Shown here one piece after another: positions 37,201-46,083 of a DNA stretch of 64,000 nt. The DNA is from Oceanococcus sp041619555 (GTDB lineage Bacteria; Pseudomonadota; Gammaproteobacteria; Nevskiales; Oceanococcaceae). Positions within the stretch are counted from its first letter, which is position 1, and each line of letters begins with the position of its first letter. The DNA is taken from the NCBI GenBank assembly GCA_041619555.1, contig JBFKDQ010000016.1, forward strand, positions 3,952 to 67,951. Reading direction: 5' to 3'. The position numbers were made by a program, and so were the translations under genes. Below the pieces are notes generated by a model that saw only the letters and a list, made by a program, of their open reading frames with translations, made no database searches and had not been told where the DNA came from.

Positions 37201-37761
37201 CAGATCAAGCTGCAAGGCCAGATCCAGGGCTGCCGGCACCAATTGGTCATGGCGGCCGGTACGTTGCAAATCAATGTACAAGCGGTCCGGAAAGCTTGCG
37301 AGCCAGGGCTGCAGCAGTGCCAGCGCGCCGGCCAGATCGTTCTGCGCCAGCAGGCGCTCGAGCTCGGCCTGCGAACTGACGGCCACCGCGATCAGGCCCT
37401 CGGCATGCTCATGCAACCATTGAGCCTGCACCTGTGGCCGCCCCGTGGCCCGGCCCTTGAGCTGTGCGAGGGTCAGGATCCGGCTCAGATTGCGATAGCC
37501 ATCGCGATGCTGACAGTAGAGCCCGAAGCGCAGCTTGCGCTCGCCATCCACCACCTCCACGTCGGCGCCGACAATCGGCTTGACCCCAGCGGCATGGGCC
37601 TGGCGATAGAATTTCACCAAGGCAAAAAGATTCACCTCATCGCACAACGCGATGGCCGGCATGCCCAGTTTCCGGGCGCGCGCGAACAGGGGTTTGAGCC
37701 GCACCGTACTGTCAATCAACGAATATTCGGTGTGCAGCCGCAGATGGGCGAATGAGCTCAT
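34213..37761 (-). CDS. dnaE: DNA polymerase III subunit alpha
   Basis: The replicative polymerase subunit, 1182 residues. An N-terminal PHP domain (FAHLRLHTEYSLIDSTV) is followed by the polymerase core with GPGRGSGAGSLVAW and the catalytic aspartates in MPDFDVDFC near residue 390. Then come the tandem helix-hairpin-helix/beta-clamp region and a C-terminal OB fold (ILWSVRFQGEIRAFLTLDD). Length and order fit proteobacterial DnaE1. It overlaps accA and rnhB by 4 bases each. Confidence 0.97.
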   Translation of the reverse strand: MSSFAHLRLHTEYSLIDSTVRLKPLFARARKLGMPAIALCDEVNLFALVKFYRQAHAAGVKPIVGADVEVVDGERKLRFGLYCQHRDGYRNLSRILTLAQLKGRATGRPQVQAQWLHEHAEGLIAVAVSSQAELERLLAQNDLAGALALLQPWLASFPDRLYIDLQRTGRHDQLVPAALDLALQLDLPVVASNEVRFLDSQDFQSHEARVCIHNGDRLDDPRRERRYTDQQYLKSAQEMEALFADIPSALENTLQIAARCNLELEFGNNVLPDFPVPEGHDAASYLAEVAKKGLERRFALGRLHAPEQVYLDRLEREIGVINQMGFPGYFLIVADFIRWSRENDVPVGPGRGSGAGSLVAWVLEITDLDPLQFDLLFERFLNPERISMPDFDVDFCIAGRDRVIDYVAQKYGRDHVSQIITYGSMAAKAVVRDVGRVLGLGYGHVDRIAKLIPNELGISLTGALTGMDDKQIAAAREKGESLADLIRFSRTELAQAYRDEEEITELIDTALKLEGLSRNAGKHAGGVVIAPEPLTEYTPLYVDPEGSPVTQFDKDDVEAVGLIKFDFLGLKTLTVVDHATKLVNASRAAKGETPVDIRNLELDDPGVYSLLQSGKVAACFQIESSGMRRLVRDLRPDTFEDIVSLLALFRPGPLQSGMVEDFVKRKHGEQEIVYPHASLEAILKPTYGVILYQEQVMQIAQVLSGYSLGGADLLRRAMGKKKAEIMAMERKTFVDGAVANAVDAQLAGDIFDLIEKFAGYGFNKSHSAAYAYVAYQTAWLKAHYPAHYMCAVMCADLDNTDKLVPLLEDCRQLGIPLDGPSVNRSEYGFSVVDDRRIRYGLGALRGVGQGPVEAILEERAANGAFRDLFEFCRRLDLKRLNRRVLEALIKAGAMDEFGSHRAALQAALPKAIAAAEQDAAAAAAGQVDLFGEAVQQAQKIEMPEVPCWEVAEILQAEKESLGLYFTVHPMDLYRAELEQLTSNNFAGMIANGVPQTSGGGRWGRRRGREVLAAGILWSVRFQGEIRAFLTLDDGSERLSAVLSGEVLELNRHRLRREQPLIIYGELSYDDYEDGYRIRPRDILDLETVRQRFAAGVQISVPVDFDYAVLVPVLQQHAGAPGLPVVLAVRGGGRQAEFRLGAQWRVEISDSLIRDLEKCCGKGQVMIRYRRPDFGQSRNTEGE

Positions 37762-38312
37762 AAATCCAGTGAATGCTGGGCAACAGGCGCGTAAGAATAG
37801 CGATGGATGGGCGATGGGCCTACCCGCTGCAGCGCATCCAGATGCGCGGCGGTCGGATAACCCTTGTGGCGGGCAAAGTCATAATCCGGATAGACCCGAT
37901 CCCAGCGTCGCATCTCCGCATCGCGCCACTCCTTGGCGAGGATGGAGGCGGCGCTGATCTGAGGAAAGCGGGCATCACCGCCGACTTCGGCCCGCGCCGG
38001 ACAGGGCAGTTCAGGCACGAAGCGACCATCAACAAGGCATTCATCCGGGACGACGCCAAGCGCGGCGACCGCACGCTGCATCGCCAGCAGCGTGGCGCGA
38101 TGGATGTTCAGCACATCAATCTCGGCTGCCGACGCCCAGGCCACCGCCCAGAGTGCATGCTCCCGGATCAGCGGTACCAGCGCGGCGCGCCGGCGCGCAC
38201 TGAGCTTTTTCGAATCTGCCAGCCCCGCAATTGGCGCGGTGAGCACCACGGCCGCCGCCACCACCGGCCCGGCCAGCGGCCCACGGCCGGCCTCATCTAC
38301 ACCGCAGCGCAT
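37758..38312 (-). CDS. rnhB: Ribonuclease HII
   Basis: Removes RNA from RNA-DNA hybrids and misincorporated ribonucleotides, 184 residues. The catalytic D6 and E7 lie in CGVDEAGRGPLAGPV. LADSKKLSARRR, AASILAKEWRD with the third acidic residue, and HKGYPTAAHLDAL complete the signature. The ATG at 38312 lies 16 bases inside the end of lpxB, a normal overlap for the lpxB-rnhB pair. Confidence 0.96.
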   Translation of the reverse strand: MRCGVDEAGRGPLAGPVVAAAVVLTAPIAGLADSKKLSARRRAALVPLIREHALWAVAWASAAEIDVLNIHRATLLAMQRAVAALGVVPDECLVDGRFVPELPCPARAEVGGDARFPQISAASILAKEWRDAEMRRWDRVYPDYDFARHKGYPTAAHLDALQRVGPSPIHRYSYAPVAQHSLDL

Positions 38313-39439
38313 AGATCCAGGATCGCTCGCGCCGCCAGCTCGCCGCTGGGCTGGTCAAGTTGTGCCGCCAAAGGCGCAAATGCGTCCAGTTGCTGCGCCG
38401 CCAGATGCGGCCGCCTGAGCAACACATAGGCGGCCGACGCGAGGCTCGCCGGATCGGCATCGGCCTGCAGAAATTCGGCCGCCACTTCCCTGCCCGCAAG
38501 AATGTTGGGCAGGGCGACATGATCGATCTTCAGCAGGCCCACACCACGAAGCAGCCACGCGGTGAAGGGCGCAGCCTTGTAGGCCACCACGAAGGGCGTG
38601 CCGAGCAGCATGGTTTCCAGGGTCGCCGTGCCGGAGGTGACGATGGCGGCATCCGCCGCCCGCACGACTTCCCGCATCTGTCCCGCCACCAGGCGGACCT
38701 GATTCCCCAGACCCGCCGCCGTCAGCAGGCTGCCGAAAGCCTGTTGGACGCTTGGGTTCGCCGCAGGCACCACGATCTGCAAGCCGCGGTGGCGCTGCAG
38801 CAACTCGGCCACGGTCGCGACCAGGGTCGGCCCGAGCTGGCGAACTTCGCCCATCCGACTGCCAGGCAACAGCGCGAGAATCTGTGCCTGCGGATCCAGT
38901 TCAAGCGCGGCGCGACAGGCGGCTTTGTCCGCCACCGACTGGATCTGACTGGCAAACGGATGACCGACAAATTCGCAGCGGATTGCGGTTTCGGCGTAGC
39001 AGGCCGGCTCGAACGGAAACAGGCACAGCAACAGATCTGCCGAGCGGGCGAGTGTGTTGACCCGACCGGGGCGCCAGGCCCAGACCGTGGGGCTGACATA
39101 ATGCACCGTGCGCACGCCACGCGCCTTCAGCCTGTGCTCCAGACCAAGATTGAAATCCGGTGCGTCAATGCCGATCAGCACATCCGGTGGATTTTCCATC
39201 CAGTGCCGGACCAGTCGCCGGCGCAACTTCAGCAGCCGCGGCAGTTCCCCGACCACCTCGGCAATGCCCATCACCGAAAGACTTTGCATGTCTTCCAGCG
39301 AATCGCAGCCGGCCGCACGCAAGGCGGGCCCGGTCACGCCTTCGGCCACGATTTCCGGGCACAACTGCCGCAGGGCATGCAGCAGGTCGGCACCGAGCAG
39401 ATCACCGGAGGTCTCGCCGGCGACGATCGCAAGCTTCAT
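38297..39439 (-). CDS. lpxB: Lipid-A-disaccharide synthase
   Basis: Glycosyltransferase (GT19, 380 residues) joining UDP-2,3-diacylglucosamine and lipid X in lipid A synthesis, peripheral to the inner membrane. IVAGETSGDLLGADLL (start), GIDAPDFNLGLEHRLK, YVSPTVWAWRPGRV and the donor-site AIVTSGTATLETMLLGTPFVV are present. ATG at 39439 matches the family start; upstream frame is not coding. 102 bases separate it from lpxA. Confidence 0.95.
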   Translation of the reverse strand: MKLAIVAGETSGDLLGADLLHALRQLCPEIVAEGVTGPALRAAGCDSLEDMQSLSVMGIAEVVGELPRLLKLRRRLVRHWMENPPDVLIGIDAPDFNLGLEHRLKARGVRTVHYVSPTVWAWRPGRVNTLARSADLLLCLFPFEPACYAETAIRCEFVGHPFASQIQSVADKAACRAALELDPQAQILALLPGSRMGEVRQLGPTLVATVAELLQRHRGLQIVVPAANPSVQQAFGSLLTAAGLGNQVRLVAGQMREVVRAADAAIVTSGTATLETMLLGTPFVVAYKAAPFTAWLLRGVGLLKIDHVALPNILAGREVAAEFLQADADPASLASAAYVLLRRPHLAAQQLDAFAPLAAQLDQPSGELAARAILDLCAAV

Positions 39440-39541
39440 GCGCGCTCCCTGCCGGCCGCATCGGGGCAACCGCAGCGGCAAGCGATGGCAAGTCTCAGCA
39501 TGGCCGGGGCAGCCCCGCGCCCGCTGCCAGCGGCAGGCCAA

Positions 39542-40318
39542 TCAACGCAGGATGCTGCGATTTGAATGATCGAGAAAATCGATATAGCGCTGGATATCCG
39601 GATCACCCTGACCGAAGGCTACGAGTCGTGCACGCGCATCTTCCAGGCTCAGATCCATGCGATACAGGATCTTGAAGCCTTCGCGGACCTTGCGAATCTG
39701 CTCGGGCGTGAAACCCTGTCGTTCCAGGCCGATCTTGTTGATTCCGCGGGGTCGAATGGGGTAATCGCTGACCATGACGTAAGGTGGAATATCCCGCACC
39801 ACCGCGCCCCCATGACCGACATAAGCGTAGGCGCCGATGCGACAGAACTGGTGCACGGCAGTCATGCCGCCGCACAGGGCGTAATCCTCCACCACGACAT
39901 GGCCGGCAAATGTCGTGTTGTTGGCCAGCACGGTATGGCTGCCGACCACGCAATCGTGGGCGATGTGGACATAGGCCATGATGAAATTGTGACTGCCAAT
40001 TCGGGTCACGCCATCCTGCTTCAGGGTGCCGCGATTGAAGGTCACGAATTCGTAGATCGTGTTGTGATCGCCGATTTCCAGTCGCGTCGGCTCGCCGCGA
40101 TAGGTGAGATCCTGGGGATCTCCACCAATCGAACCGAAAGAATGGAAAACATTGTTGCAGCCGATTCGCGTCGGCCCCTTGATCACTACATTCGCGCCGA
40201 TCCGCGTACCCGAACCGATACTGACATCCGGTCCGATATAGCTGAATGGACCGATCTCGACATCCTCCGCGATCTCGGCCCGGGAGTCGATATGAGCCTT
40301 GGGATCAATTTGCGCCAT
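39542..40318 (-). CDS. lpxA: Acyl-ACP--UDP-N-acetylglucosamine O-acyltransferase
   Basis: First enzyme of lipid A synthesis, a left-handed beta-helix trimer of 258 residues. Hexapeptide repeats run through residues 7-180, the catalytic histidine lies in the VHIAHDCVVGSH region, and the C-terminal helical domain begins near GLERQGFTPEQI. Order lpxD-fabZ-lpxA-lpxB is classical. Confidence 0.96.
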   Translation of the reverse strand: MAQIDPKAHIDSRAEIAEDVEIGPFSYIGPDVSIGSGTRIGANVVIKGPTRIGCNNVFHSFGSIGGDPQDLTYRGEPTRLEIGDHNTIYEFVTFNRGTLKQDGVTRIGSHNFIMAYVHIAHDCVVGSHTVLANNTTFAGHVVVEDYALCGGMTAVHQFCRIGAYAYVGHGGAVVRDIPPYVMVSDYPIRPRGINKIGLERQGFTPEQIRKVREGFKILYRMDLSLEDARARLVAFGQGDPDIQRYIDFLDHSNRSILR

Positions 40319-40351
40319 GTTTTCCCCCTTTCGAGATGCTCAGGATAAAGC

Positions 40352-40810
40352 CTAGCTCAGACGACGGATCGCACACATCATCTCTGCCCGGCAGGCCAGT
40401 TCGCCGTCCACGCTGGCCTCGGTCGAGAAACACCAGATATCACGCTTCTTCCGGCTCAGACGCCCATCAAGCCGCAATTGATCGCCGGGCACCACCTGAC
40501 GTTTGAAACGCGCCTTGTCGATTCCGGCAAAGAGCAGGATCACCCCTTCCGCTGCACTGGTCTGGGCGGTTTCCGATGCGAGAATGCCGCAGGCCTGCGC
40601 CAAGGCTTCAAGAATCAGCACACCGGGCATGATCGGCAAGGAAGGAAAATGACCCTGAAAGAATTCTTCGTTGATGGTGACATTCTTCAAGGCGCTGACC
40701 CGTTCGCCCGGAACACATTCCAGCACGCGATCGATCAGAAGAAAGGGATAGCGGTGCGGCAGGATCTGCTGAATCCGCTCGAAATCAATCGTGCCTTGCC
40801 CGTCACTCAT
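40352..40810 (-). CDS. fabZ: 3-hydroxyacyl-[ACP] dehydratase FabZ
   Basis: Hot-dog-fold dehydratase of 152 residues that competes with LpxA for 3-hydroxyacyl-ACP. The catalytic His is in LPHRYPFLLIDRV and the catalytic Glu in MPGVLILEALAQACG; NEEFFQGHFP is also diagnostic. ATG at 40810 overlaps the lpxD stop as ATGA. Confidence 0.96.
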   Translation of the reverse strand: MSDGQGTIDFERIQQILPHRYPFLLIDRVLECVPGERVSALKNVTINEEFFQGHFPSLPIMPGVLILEALAQACGILASETAQTSAAEGVILLFAGIDKARFKRQVVPGDQLRLDGRLSRKKRDIWCFSTEASVDGELACRAEMMCAIRRLS

Positions 40811-41814
40811 CCCTGCTGCCCTCGTTCCAGTTTTTTCAGGCGCGGTTCCAGACGCCCCAGCACCACCATCAATCTGCGCCAGGCCATCACCGAGAGCAAG
40901 GGCACACCGGAGGCGTACTGGCCGGCCTGCTCCACCGATTGCAGCACTTTGGCGCCACCATTGACGATCACACCATCGGCAATCTGCAAATGACCACTGA
41001 CACCGACCTGACCGCCCAGCATGCAGTCCTGGCCGATGCGCGTGCTGCCGGCAATCCCGACCCCGGAAGCCAGCGCGGTACGTTTGCCGATGTGCACGTT
41101 ATGCGCGATCTGACACAAATTGTCGATTCGCACATTGTCCTCGATGACGGTGTCGCCCAGCGCCCCGCGATCAATCGTGGTGTTGGCGCCGATTTCGACA
41201 TCATCCCCGATTCTCACCCCGCCCAGTTGCGGCATCGCATGCCAGCGCTGACCATCATGTACATTGCCGAAGCCACGGGACCCGATGACCGCACCGGGCA
41301 GGATCAGGGCACGCGCACCGATGTGGACCCGATCGCCGATCTGCACGCCGCTGCCGATCTCGGCATCCGCACCGATCCGAACATTACGGCCAAGCACGCT
41401 ACCCGCCCCCAGGGCGCAATTCTCCGCGAGAATCGTGCCTGCCCCGATCACGCATTGCGGTCCAATTCTACAGCCCGGCCCCAGTTGCGCGGTCGGATGA
41501 ACCACCGTAGTCGGGTGCACCCCCGCCTCCGGCCGCTCATCCGGCGCATACAGCGCCGCCACCCGGGCGAAAGCCAGTTGTGGATTGGCCGCAATCAGGG
41601 CATTGCATTCCAGATCGGCCAGCGAGGGTGGCAGAATCAGCGCCGCGGCCTCGCTCGCGGCCGCAGTCGCACGCAGCTTCTCACTGCCGACAAAGGCCAG
41701 GTGTCCCGGCCGGCCGGCCTGCAGACTGCAGACGCCTTCGATCAGGCAGTCGCCATTACCACGCAGTTCGAAACCGAGTTGGTTTGCGATGTCCGCAAGG
41801 CGGTAAGCGCTCAT
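40807..41814 (-). CDS. lpxD: UDP-3-O-(3-hydroxyacyl)glucosamine N-acyltransferase
   Basis: Third acyl-transfer step of lipid A assembly, 335 residues. An N-terminal uridine-binding domain (about residues 1-100) is followed by a hexapeptide beta-helix with the catalytic His region QIAHNVHIG, and a C-terminal helix. It lies 8 bases after skp and overlaps fabZ by 4. Confidence 0.95.
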   Translation of the reverse strand: MSAYRLADIANQLGFELRGNGDCLIEGVCSLQAGRPGHLAFVGSEKLRATAAASEAAALILPPSLADLECNALIAANPQLAFARVAALYAPDERPEAGVHPTTVVHPTAQLGPGCRIGPQCVIGAGTILAENCALGAGSVLGRNVRIGADAEIGSGVQIGDRVHIGARALILPGAVIGSRGFGNVHDGQRWHAMPQLGGVRIGDDVEIGANTTIDRGALGDTVIEDNVRIDNLCQIAHNVHIGKRTALASGVGIAGSTRIGQDCMLGGQVGVSGHLQIADGVIVNGGAKVLQSVEQAGQYASGVPLLSVMAWRRLMVVLGRLEPRLKKLERGQQG

Positions 41815-41822
41815 GAACCGCC

Positions 41823-42326
41823 TTACTTGCTGTTCTTCAGGCGTTTCAGCACGGTTTCGGTAATGTCGACGCTGTCTTCGGCATAAACCGGGTCCTGCAA
41901 GACGATGGCGTACTTGCCTTCCTTCGCGACCGCCTTGATCACTTCGGAGATGTTGGCCAGCACCTGGTTGAACAATTCCTGACGACGACCGGCGAAGTCT
42001 TCCTTGAACTTCTGCTCGGCGTATCCCTGATCGATGCGACGGGTGTTGAGATCCTTCTCTTTGCGCGCTCTTTCGCTGCCGGACATGATATCGGCATCGC
42101 GCTTGAAGCTTTCAATGTCTGCCGCCAGCGCCTTCACATCGGCCTCCAGCTTCTTGGCGCGATCTTCGAACTCCTTGCGCATGGCTTCTTCCGCCGACTT
42201 GTACTGCGGAGAACTGGTGACCAGCTTGGCCGCGCTGATCACCGCAATGCGGGTCTCCGCATTGGCAGCGCCGGTCCAAAGCAGACTGGCTGCAAGCAAT
42301 AATCCCAGAATCGGTGTACGTTTCAT
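41823..42326 (-). CDS. skp: Periplasmic chaperone Skp/OmpH
   Basis: Periplasmic holdase for unfolded outer-membrane proteins, 167 residues with a cleavable signal peptide (ILGLLLAASLLWTGAANA). The mature part begins ETRIAVISAAKLV and contains the two long helices that form the tentacles (about 45-130), then a short beta segment (KYAIVLQDPVYA). ATG at 42326 is chosen from the signal peptide; 55 bases separate it from bamA. Confidence 0.92.
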   Translation of the reverse strand: MKRTPILGLLLAASLLWTGAANAETRIAVISAAKLVTSSPQYKSAEEAMRKEFEDRAKKLEADVKALAADIESFKRDADIMSGSERARKEKDLNTRRIDQGYAEQKFKEDFAGRRQELFNQVLANISEVIKAVAKEGKYAIVLQDPVYAEDSVDITETVLKRLKNSK

Positions 42327-42381
42327 TCTCTTCCTCGTTGCATCAGGGCCGCTTTGCGACCGCTCTTGTATGAAGGTGTAA

Positions 42382-44697
42382 TCAGAATCCGCCACCGAAG
42401 TTGATCTGGAAACGATCCTCGCGATCGACTCCTTCAACAAACTCCAGCGGGAAGGCATAGCTCAGTTCGAGCAGGCCAAGAAATGGCGTGAACCATTCAA
42501 AAGCCACCCCGGCGGATGATCTGAGATCAGCAAGATCCCACTCCCCCGGCTCGGCGAAGACATTGCCGATATCGTAGAACAGCGACAGACGGGTGGTCTT
42601 GTTGTTGCTCTCCATCGGTGTCGGGATGATCAGATTGGTCTGCACCGCACTGCGCATCTTGCCGCCATAGGCATTATTGAACGGCGTATCACGTGGCCCT
42701 AGGGATCCGGAGCGGAAACCGCGCACGGTACCGGTGCCGCCAGCGAAGAAATGTTCGTAGGGCGGCACCAAGTCGGTCTCACCGTAGCCGTCAACCAGGC
42801 CCAGGCTGGCATTGATTTCCGCGAACAGGCCCTTGTAGATCGGCAGGTACTGCTGCAGCTGATAAGAAGCCTTGTAGAACTCGATGTCGCTGCCTGGCAG
42901 GACCAGATCCAGATTCAGCCGGTTCAGCGAACCGCGGGATGCGAAGATCGTCCGGTTGCGGGTATCACGGGTGAAGCCGGTCCGCAGCTCATAGGTCATG
43001 AACTTGGTGCCATTTTCCGCAACGAACTGCAGCACTTCATTGGCAGACACGCCGGCAAAGGTGGTCAGCGCCGTTTCATCCAGTCCCAGACCCAGACGGA
43101 TGCTGGAGTATTCGGTGACCGGTATGCCATAGGTCGCAGCAAGCCCGTAGGAATTCGAATCGAAGCCCGAAGAGAAGCGAATCACGCCTTGCGACTTGCG
43201 ATAGAAGGAGGACAGGGTCTGGGAAATCCCGTCATCGGTGAAATAGGGATCGGTCCAACTCAAGCTCAGGGTGTCGGAGATCTGGTTGTTCTCGATCTCC
43301 AGCGCCACCCGGTTGCCGGTGCCAAGGAAATTCGAATGCGTCAGGCTGCCATTGATCAGGAAACCCTGGGAACCGGAGAACCCGACGCCGAACTGGACCG
43401 AGCCTGGCGGCCGCTCCTCGATCCGGAAACTGATGTCGACCAGGTCGTCCGCGCCCGGAACCGGCCTGGTGTCGACTTCGGCTTCCTGCACGAAGGGCAG
43501 TCGCGCGATACGGGTGCGCGAGCGTTCAACCTGGGCGCGGGAAAACACCGCGCCTTCCAGCTGTCGCATTTCCCGCCTCAGGGTCTCGTCATTGGTCTTC
43601 AGGTTGCCGGCGAAATTGATGTTGCGGACGTAGGTCCGGCTGCCGGGCACCAGGACGAAATTGACCACCACGGTCTGCTCTTCTTCATCCAGTTCAGGCA
43701 CCGGATTCACCTTGGCGAAGGCGTAGCCCACGTTGGCCAGCGCACCTTCCATGAATTCTGCCGACTGGGTGGCCTGCTTGCGTGAGAACGTGTCGCCGGA
43801 GCGGACCAGCACCATGCGACGCAGGTAGGCTTCATTAAGCACCAGTTCGCCGGAGAACTTCAGGTCGGTCACCCGGTACGGCTTGCCTTCGTGCACGTTG
43901 ATGGTGACGAAGATGTCGCGTTTGTCGGGGCTCAGCGAAACCTGCACCGAAGGCACGTCAAAGCGCAGATAGCCGCGGTCCATGTAGAAGGAACTCAGGC
44001 CTTCCAGATCGCCCAGCAGTTTCTGCTTGGAATACTTGTTGTCGGACTGGAACAGTTTCCAGGCCACGGTCGGCGCCAGTTCGAAGGCGTCCAGCAATTC
44101 GGCGTCGCTGAAGGCCTCGTTACCGACGATATTGATCGACTGAATTTTCGCCGGCTTGCCTTCCTCGACCTTGATTTCGATGCTGACACGGTTGTTGTCG
44201 AGTTCCGACACGGTGGCGTCGATGACCACGCCGTAGAACCCATTGGCGTAGTACTGGCGCTGCATTTCCTGCTTGACCTGGTCGAGCAGGGACTGGCGGA
44301 ACAGTTCGCCTTCGGCCAGACCGGCATCCTTGAGCGCCTTGTCGAGTTCATCTCCGCCGATCTTGTCGTTGCCGTCGACCTTGAAAGAGACGATGGAGGG
44401 CCGCTCCTCGACCCGCACGATCAGGGTGCCTCCCTCCTGCAACAAGACCACGTTGCGGAACAGCCCGGTCTGATACAGCGCGCGCATGGCCTGCTGACTC
44501 GATGCCGGATTGAACTCGTCACCGACCGACAGCGGCAGGTAGGACAGCACGGTCGCCACCTCCAGCCTCTGCAAACCTTCGGCTTCAATCGCGTCAATCC
44601 GAAATGGCTGAATTGCTGCCGCCAGGCCTTGCACCAAGATCAAGACCCCAAACAAGCCTAAGCGCTTAAACAAACTCATTACCTTACGTGTGTGCAT
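42382..44697 (-). CDS. bamA: Outer membrane protein assembly factor BamA
   Basis: The central Omp85 protein that inserts beta-barrels, 771 residues. Signal peptide (LFGVLILVQGLAAA), five POTRA domains (about residues 30-430, starting FRIDAIEAEGLQR), then a 16-strand barrel. The barrel carries the conserved loop-6 motif VRGFRSGSLGPRDT and ends in FQINFGGGF with a C-terminal aromatic. Starts at ATG 44697 or 44679 are both plausible. rseP-bamA-skp-lpxD order is conserved. Confidence 0.95.
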   Translation of the reverse strand: MHTRKVMSLFKRLGLFGVLILVQGLAAAIQPFRIDAIEAEGLQRLEVATVLSYLPLSVGDEFNPASSQQAMRALYQTGLFRNVVLLQEGGTLIVRVEERPSIVSFKVDGNDKIGGDELDKALKDAGLAEGELFRQSLLDQVKQEMQRQYYANGFYGVVIDATVSELDNNRVSIEIKVEEGKPAKIQSINIVGNEAFSDAELLDAFELAPTVAWKLFQSDNKYSKQKLLGDLEGLSSFYMDRGYLRFDVPSVQVSLSPDKRDIFVTINVHEGKPYRVTDLKFSGELVLNEAYLRRMVLVRSGDTFSRKQATQSAEFMEGALANVGYAFAKVNPVPELDEEEQTVVVNFVLVPGSRTYVRNINFAGNLKTNDETLRREMRQLEGAVFSRAQVERSRTRIARLPFVQEAEVDTRPVPGADDLVDISFRIEERPPGSVQFGVGFSGSQGFLINGSLTHSNFLGTGNRVALEIENNQISDTLSLSWTDPYFTDDGISQTLSSFYRKSQGVIRFSSGFDSNSYGLAATYGIPVTEYSSIRLGLGLDETALTTFAGVSANEVLQFVAENGTKFMTYELRTGFTRDTRNRTIFASRGSLNRLNLDLVLPGSDIEFYKASYQLQQYLPIYKGLFAEINASLGLVDGYGETDLVPPYEHFFAGGTGTVRGFRSGSLGPRDTPFNNAYGGKMRSAVQTNLIIPTPMESNNKTTRLSLFYDIGNVFAEPGEWDLADLRSSAGVAFEWFTPFLGLLELSYAFPLEFVEGVDREDRFQINFGGGF

Positions 44698-44727
44698 ACC
44701 GCCGAAATGCAAAAGGGCGCCTGGCCC

Positions 44728-46083
44728 TTAGCCGATCAGACGAACGATATCGTTGTAGAAAGCCACGCCCATCAGACTGAGCAGGACCGCGATGCCAAAC
44801 TGTTGCCCCATCATTTGCGCCCGTTCGGAAACCGGCGAACCTTTGACCCATTCAATCAGGTAGTACAGCAGATGTCCGCCATCAAGAATCGGTATGGGAA
44901 GCAGATTGAGCACCCCCAGACTGACGCTGATCACGGCCAGAAAGCTCAGAAAAGCCACAGCTCCGATCGCTGCCGATGTTCCGGCGTACTGCGCGATATG
45001 GATCGGGCCGCTGATGTTTCGCACTGAGACATCGCCGGTCACCATCAGAGCCAGCATCCGCAGTGTCAGAACCGACATTTCCAGCGTCCGGTCCAGGGCT
45101 GCAGGCAGGGCTTCGAAGGGCGACAAACGCCAATGAACCCGCAAATCCTGCCACAGTTCCGGTTGCGCCGCTACGCCGGCGCCGAATCTGCCGATCACCC
45201 GGCCATCTTCCTCGAACATGCCGAGGGCCATTTCCAGTTCCAGAACCTGCCCGTCACGCCGGTAGGCAATTTTCACGATCTCGCCCGGATGCTGGCGGAC
45301 CCACTGGCGCAAACTCTGCCAGTCCTCGACCGCCATCTGATTCAGGCGCAGTATCCGGTCCCCCGAACGCAGACCGGCGCGCGCGGCCGCCTCCTCGGGC
45401 AGAACCTCGCCGAGGATCGGCGCGTAGCGCACCTGGGGCAGTTCCAGGCCGATCTGCGCGAACACCCGTTGCGGTTCGACATCGACCCCATCGAGATCGA
45501 GCATCAAACGGGATTCGCCGCCGTCGGCATGACGAACATCCACCGCGACGGTCTTCTGTTTCAGTGCCAGATCCAGCAAGGCCGGCCGCAACTCATCCCA
45601 GGCCCGGATCTCCCGCCCGTCCAGGCGCAGAATTTCGTCCCGCGCCGAAAAGCCCGCCGCCGCCGCCCGACTTTCCGCCGCCACCGGCGCAATCACCGGC
45701 CGGATGCCTTCCTGGCCAACCACGAACATGGCCCAGTAGGCGATCACGGCAAACAGAAAATTGGCCATCGGCCCCGCCACCACGATCGCGATTCGACGTT
45801 GCACGGACTTGCGATTGAAAGCGCGATCCAGTCGCTGCGGGGCCACCTCGCCTTCCCGTTCATCCAGCATCTTGACGTAGCCGCCCAGCGGAATCGCGGA
45901 GACGGCGTACTCCACGCCATCACGACCGAAGCGCCGGAACAACACCGGACCGAAACCGATTGAAAAGCGCAGCACATCGACGCCCATCCGCCGGGCGACC
46001 CAGAAATGCCCCCACTCATGAAAGGCCACCAGAAACCCGACGGCGACGATGAACGCACCGGCCGACCACAGCACTTCAAGCAT
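44728..46083 (-). CDS. rseP: Site-2 protease RseP
   Basis: Inner-membrane zinc protease cleaving the anti-sigma factor RseA in the envelope stress response, 451 residues. The zinc motif HEWGH is at residues 22-26, followed by two PDZ domains (AARAGLRSGDRILRLNQM marks the second). The C-terminal NLLPIPILDGGHLLYYLIE holds the third zinc ligand. ATG at 46083 overlaps the dxr stop region by 8 bases; the longer open frame upstream is inside dxr. Confidence 0.95.
   Translation of the reverse strand: MLEVLWSAGAFIVAVGFLVAFHEWGHFWVARRMGVDVLRFSIGFGPVLFRRFGRDGVEYAVSAIPLGGYVKMLDEREGEVAPQRLDRAFNRKSVQRRIAIVVAGPMANFLFAVIAYWAMFVVGQEGIRPVIAPVAAESRAAAAGFSARDEILRLDGREIRAWDELRPALLDLALKQKTVAVDVRHADGGESRLMLDLDGVDVEPQRVFAQIGLELPQVRYAPILGEVLPEEAAARAGLRSGDRILRLNQMAVEDWQSLRQWVRQHPGEIVKIAYRRDGQVLELEMALGMFEEDGRVIGRFGAGVAAQPELWQDLRVHWRLSPFEALPAALDRTLEMSVLTLRMLALMVTGDVSVRNISGPIHIAQYAGTSAAIGAVAFLSFLAVISVSLGVLNLLPIPILDGGHLLYYLIEWVKGSPVSERAQMMGQQFGIAVLLSLMGVAFYNDIVRLIG

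Noticed and set aside
34165..37755. A nearly 1200-codon open frame on the plus strand
   Set aside because: It mirrors dnaE on the opposite strand; its translation has no family motif. Long antisense frames are expected in GC-rich coding DNA.
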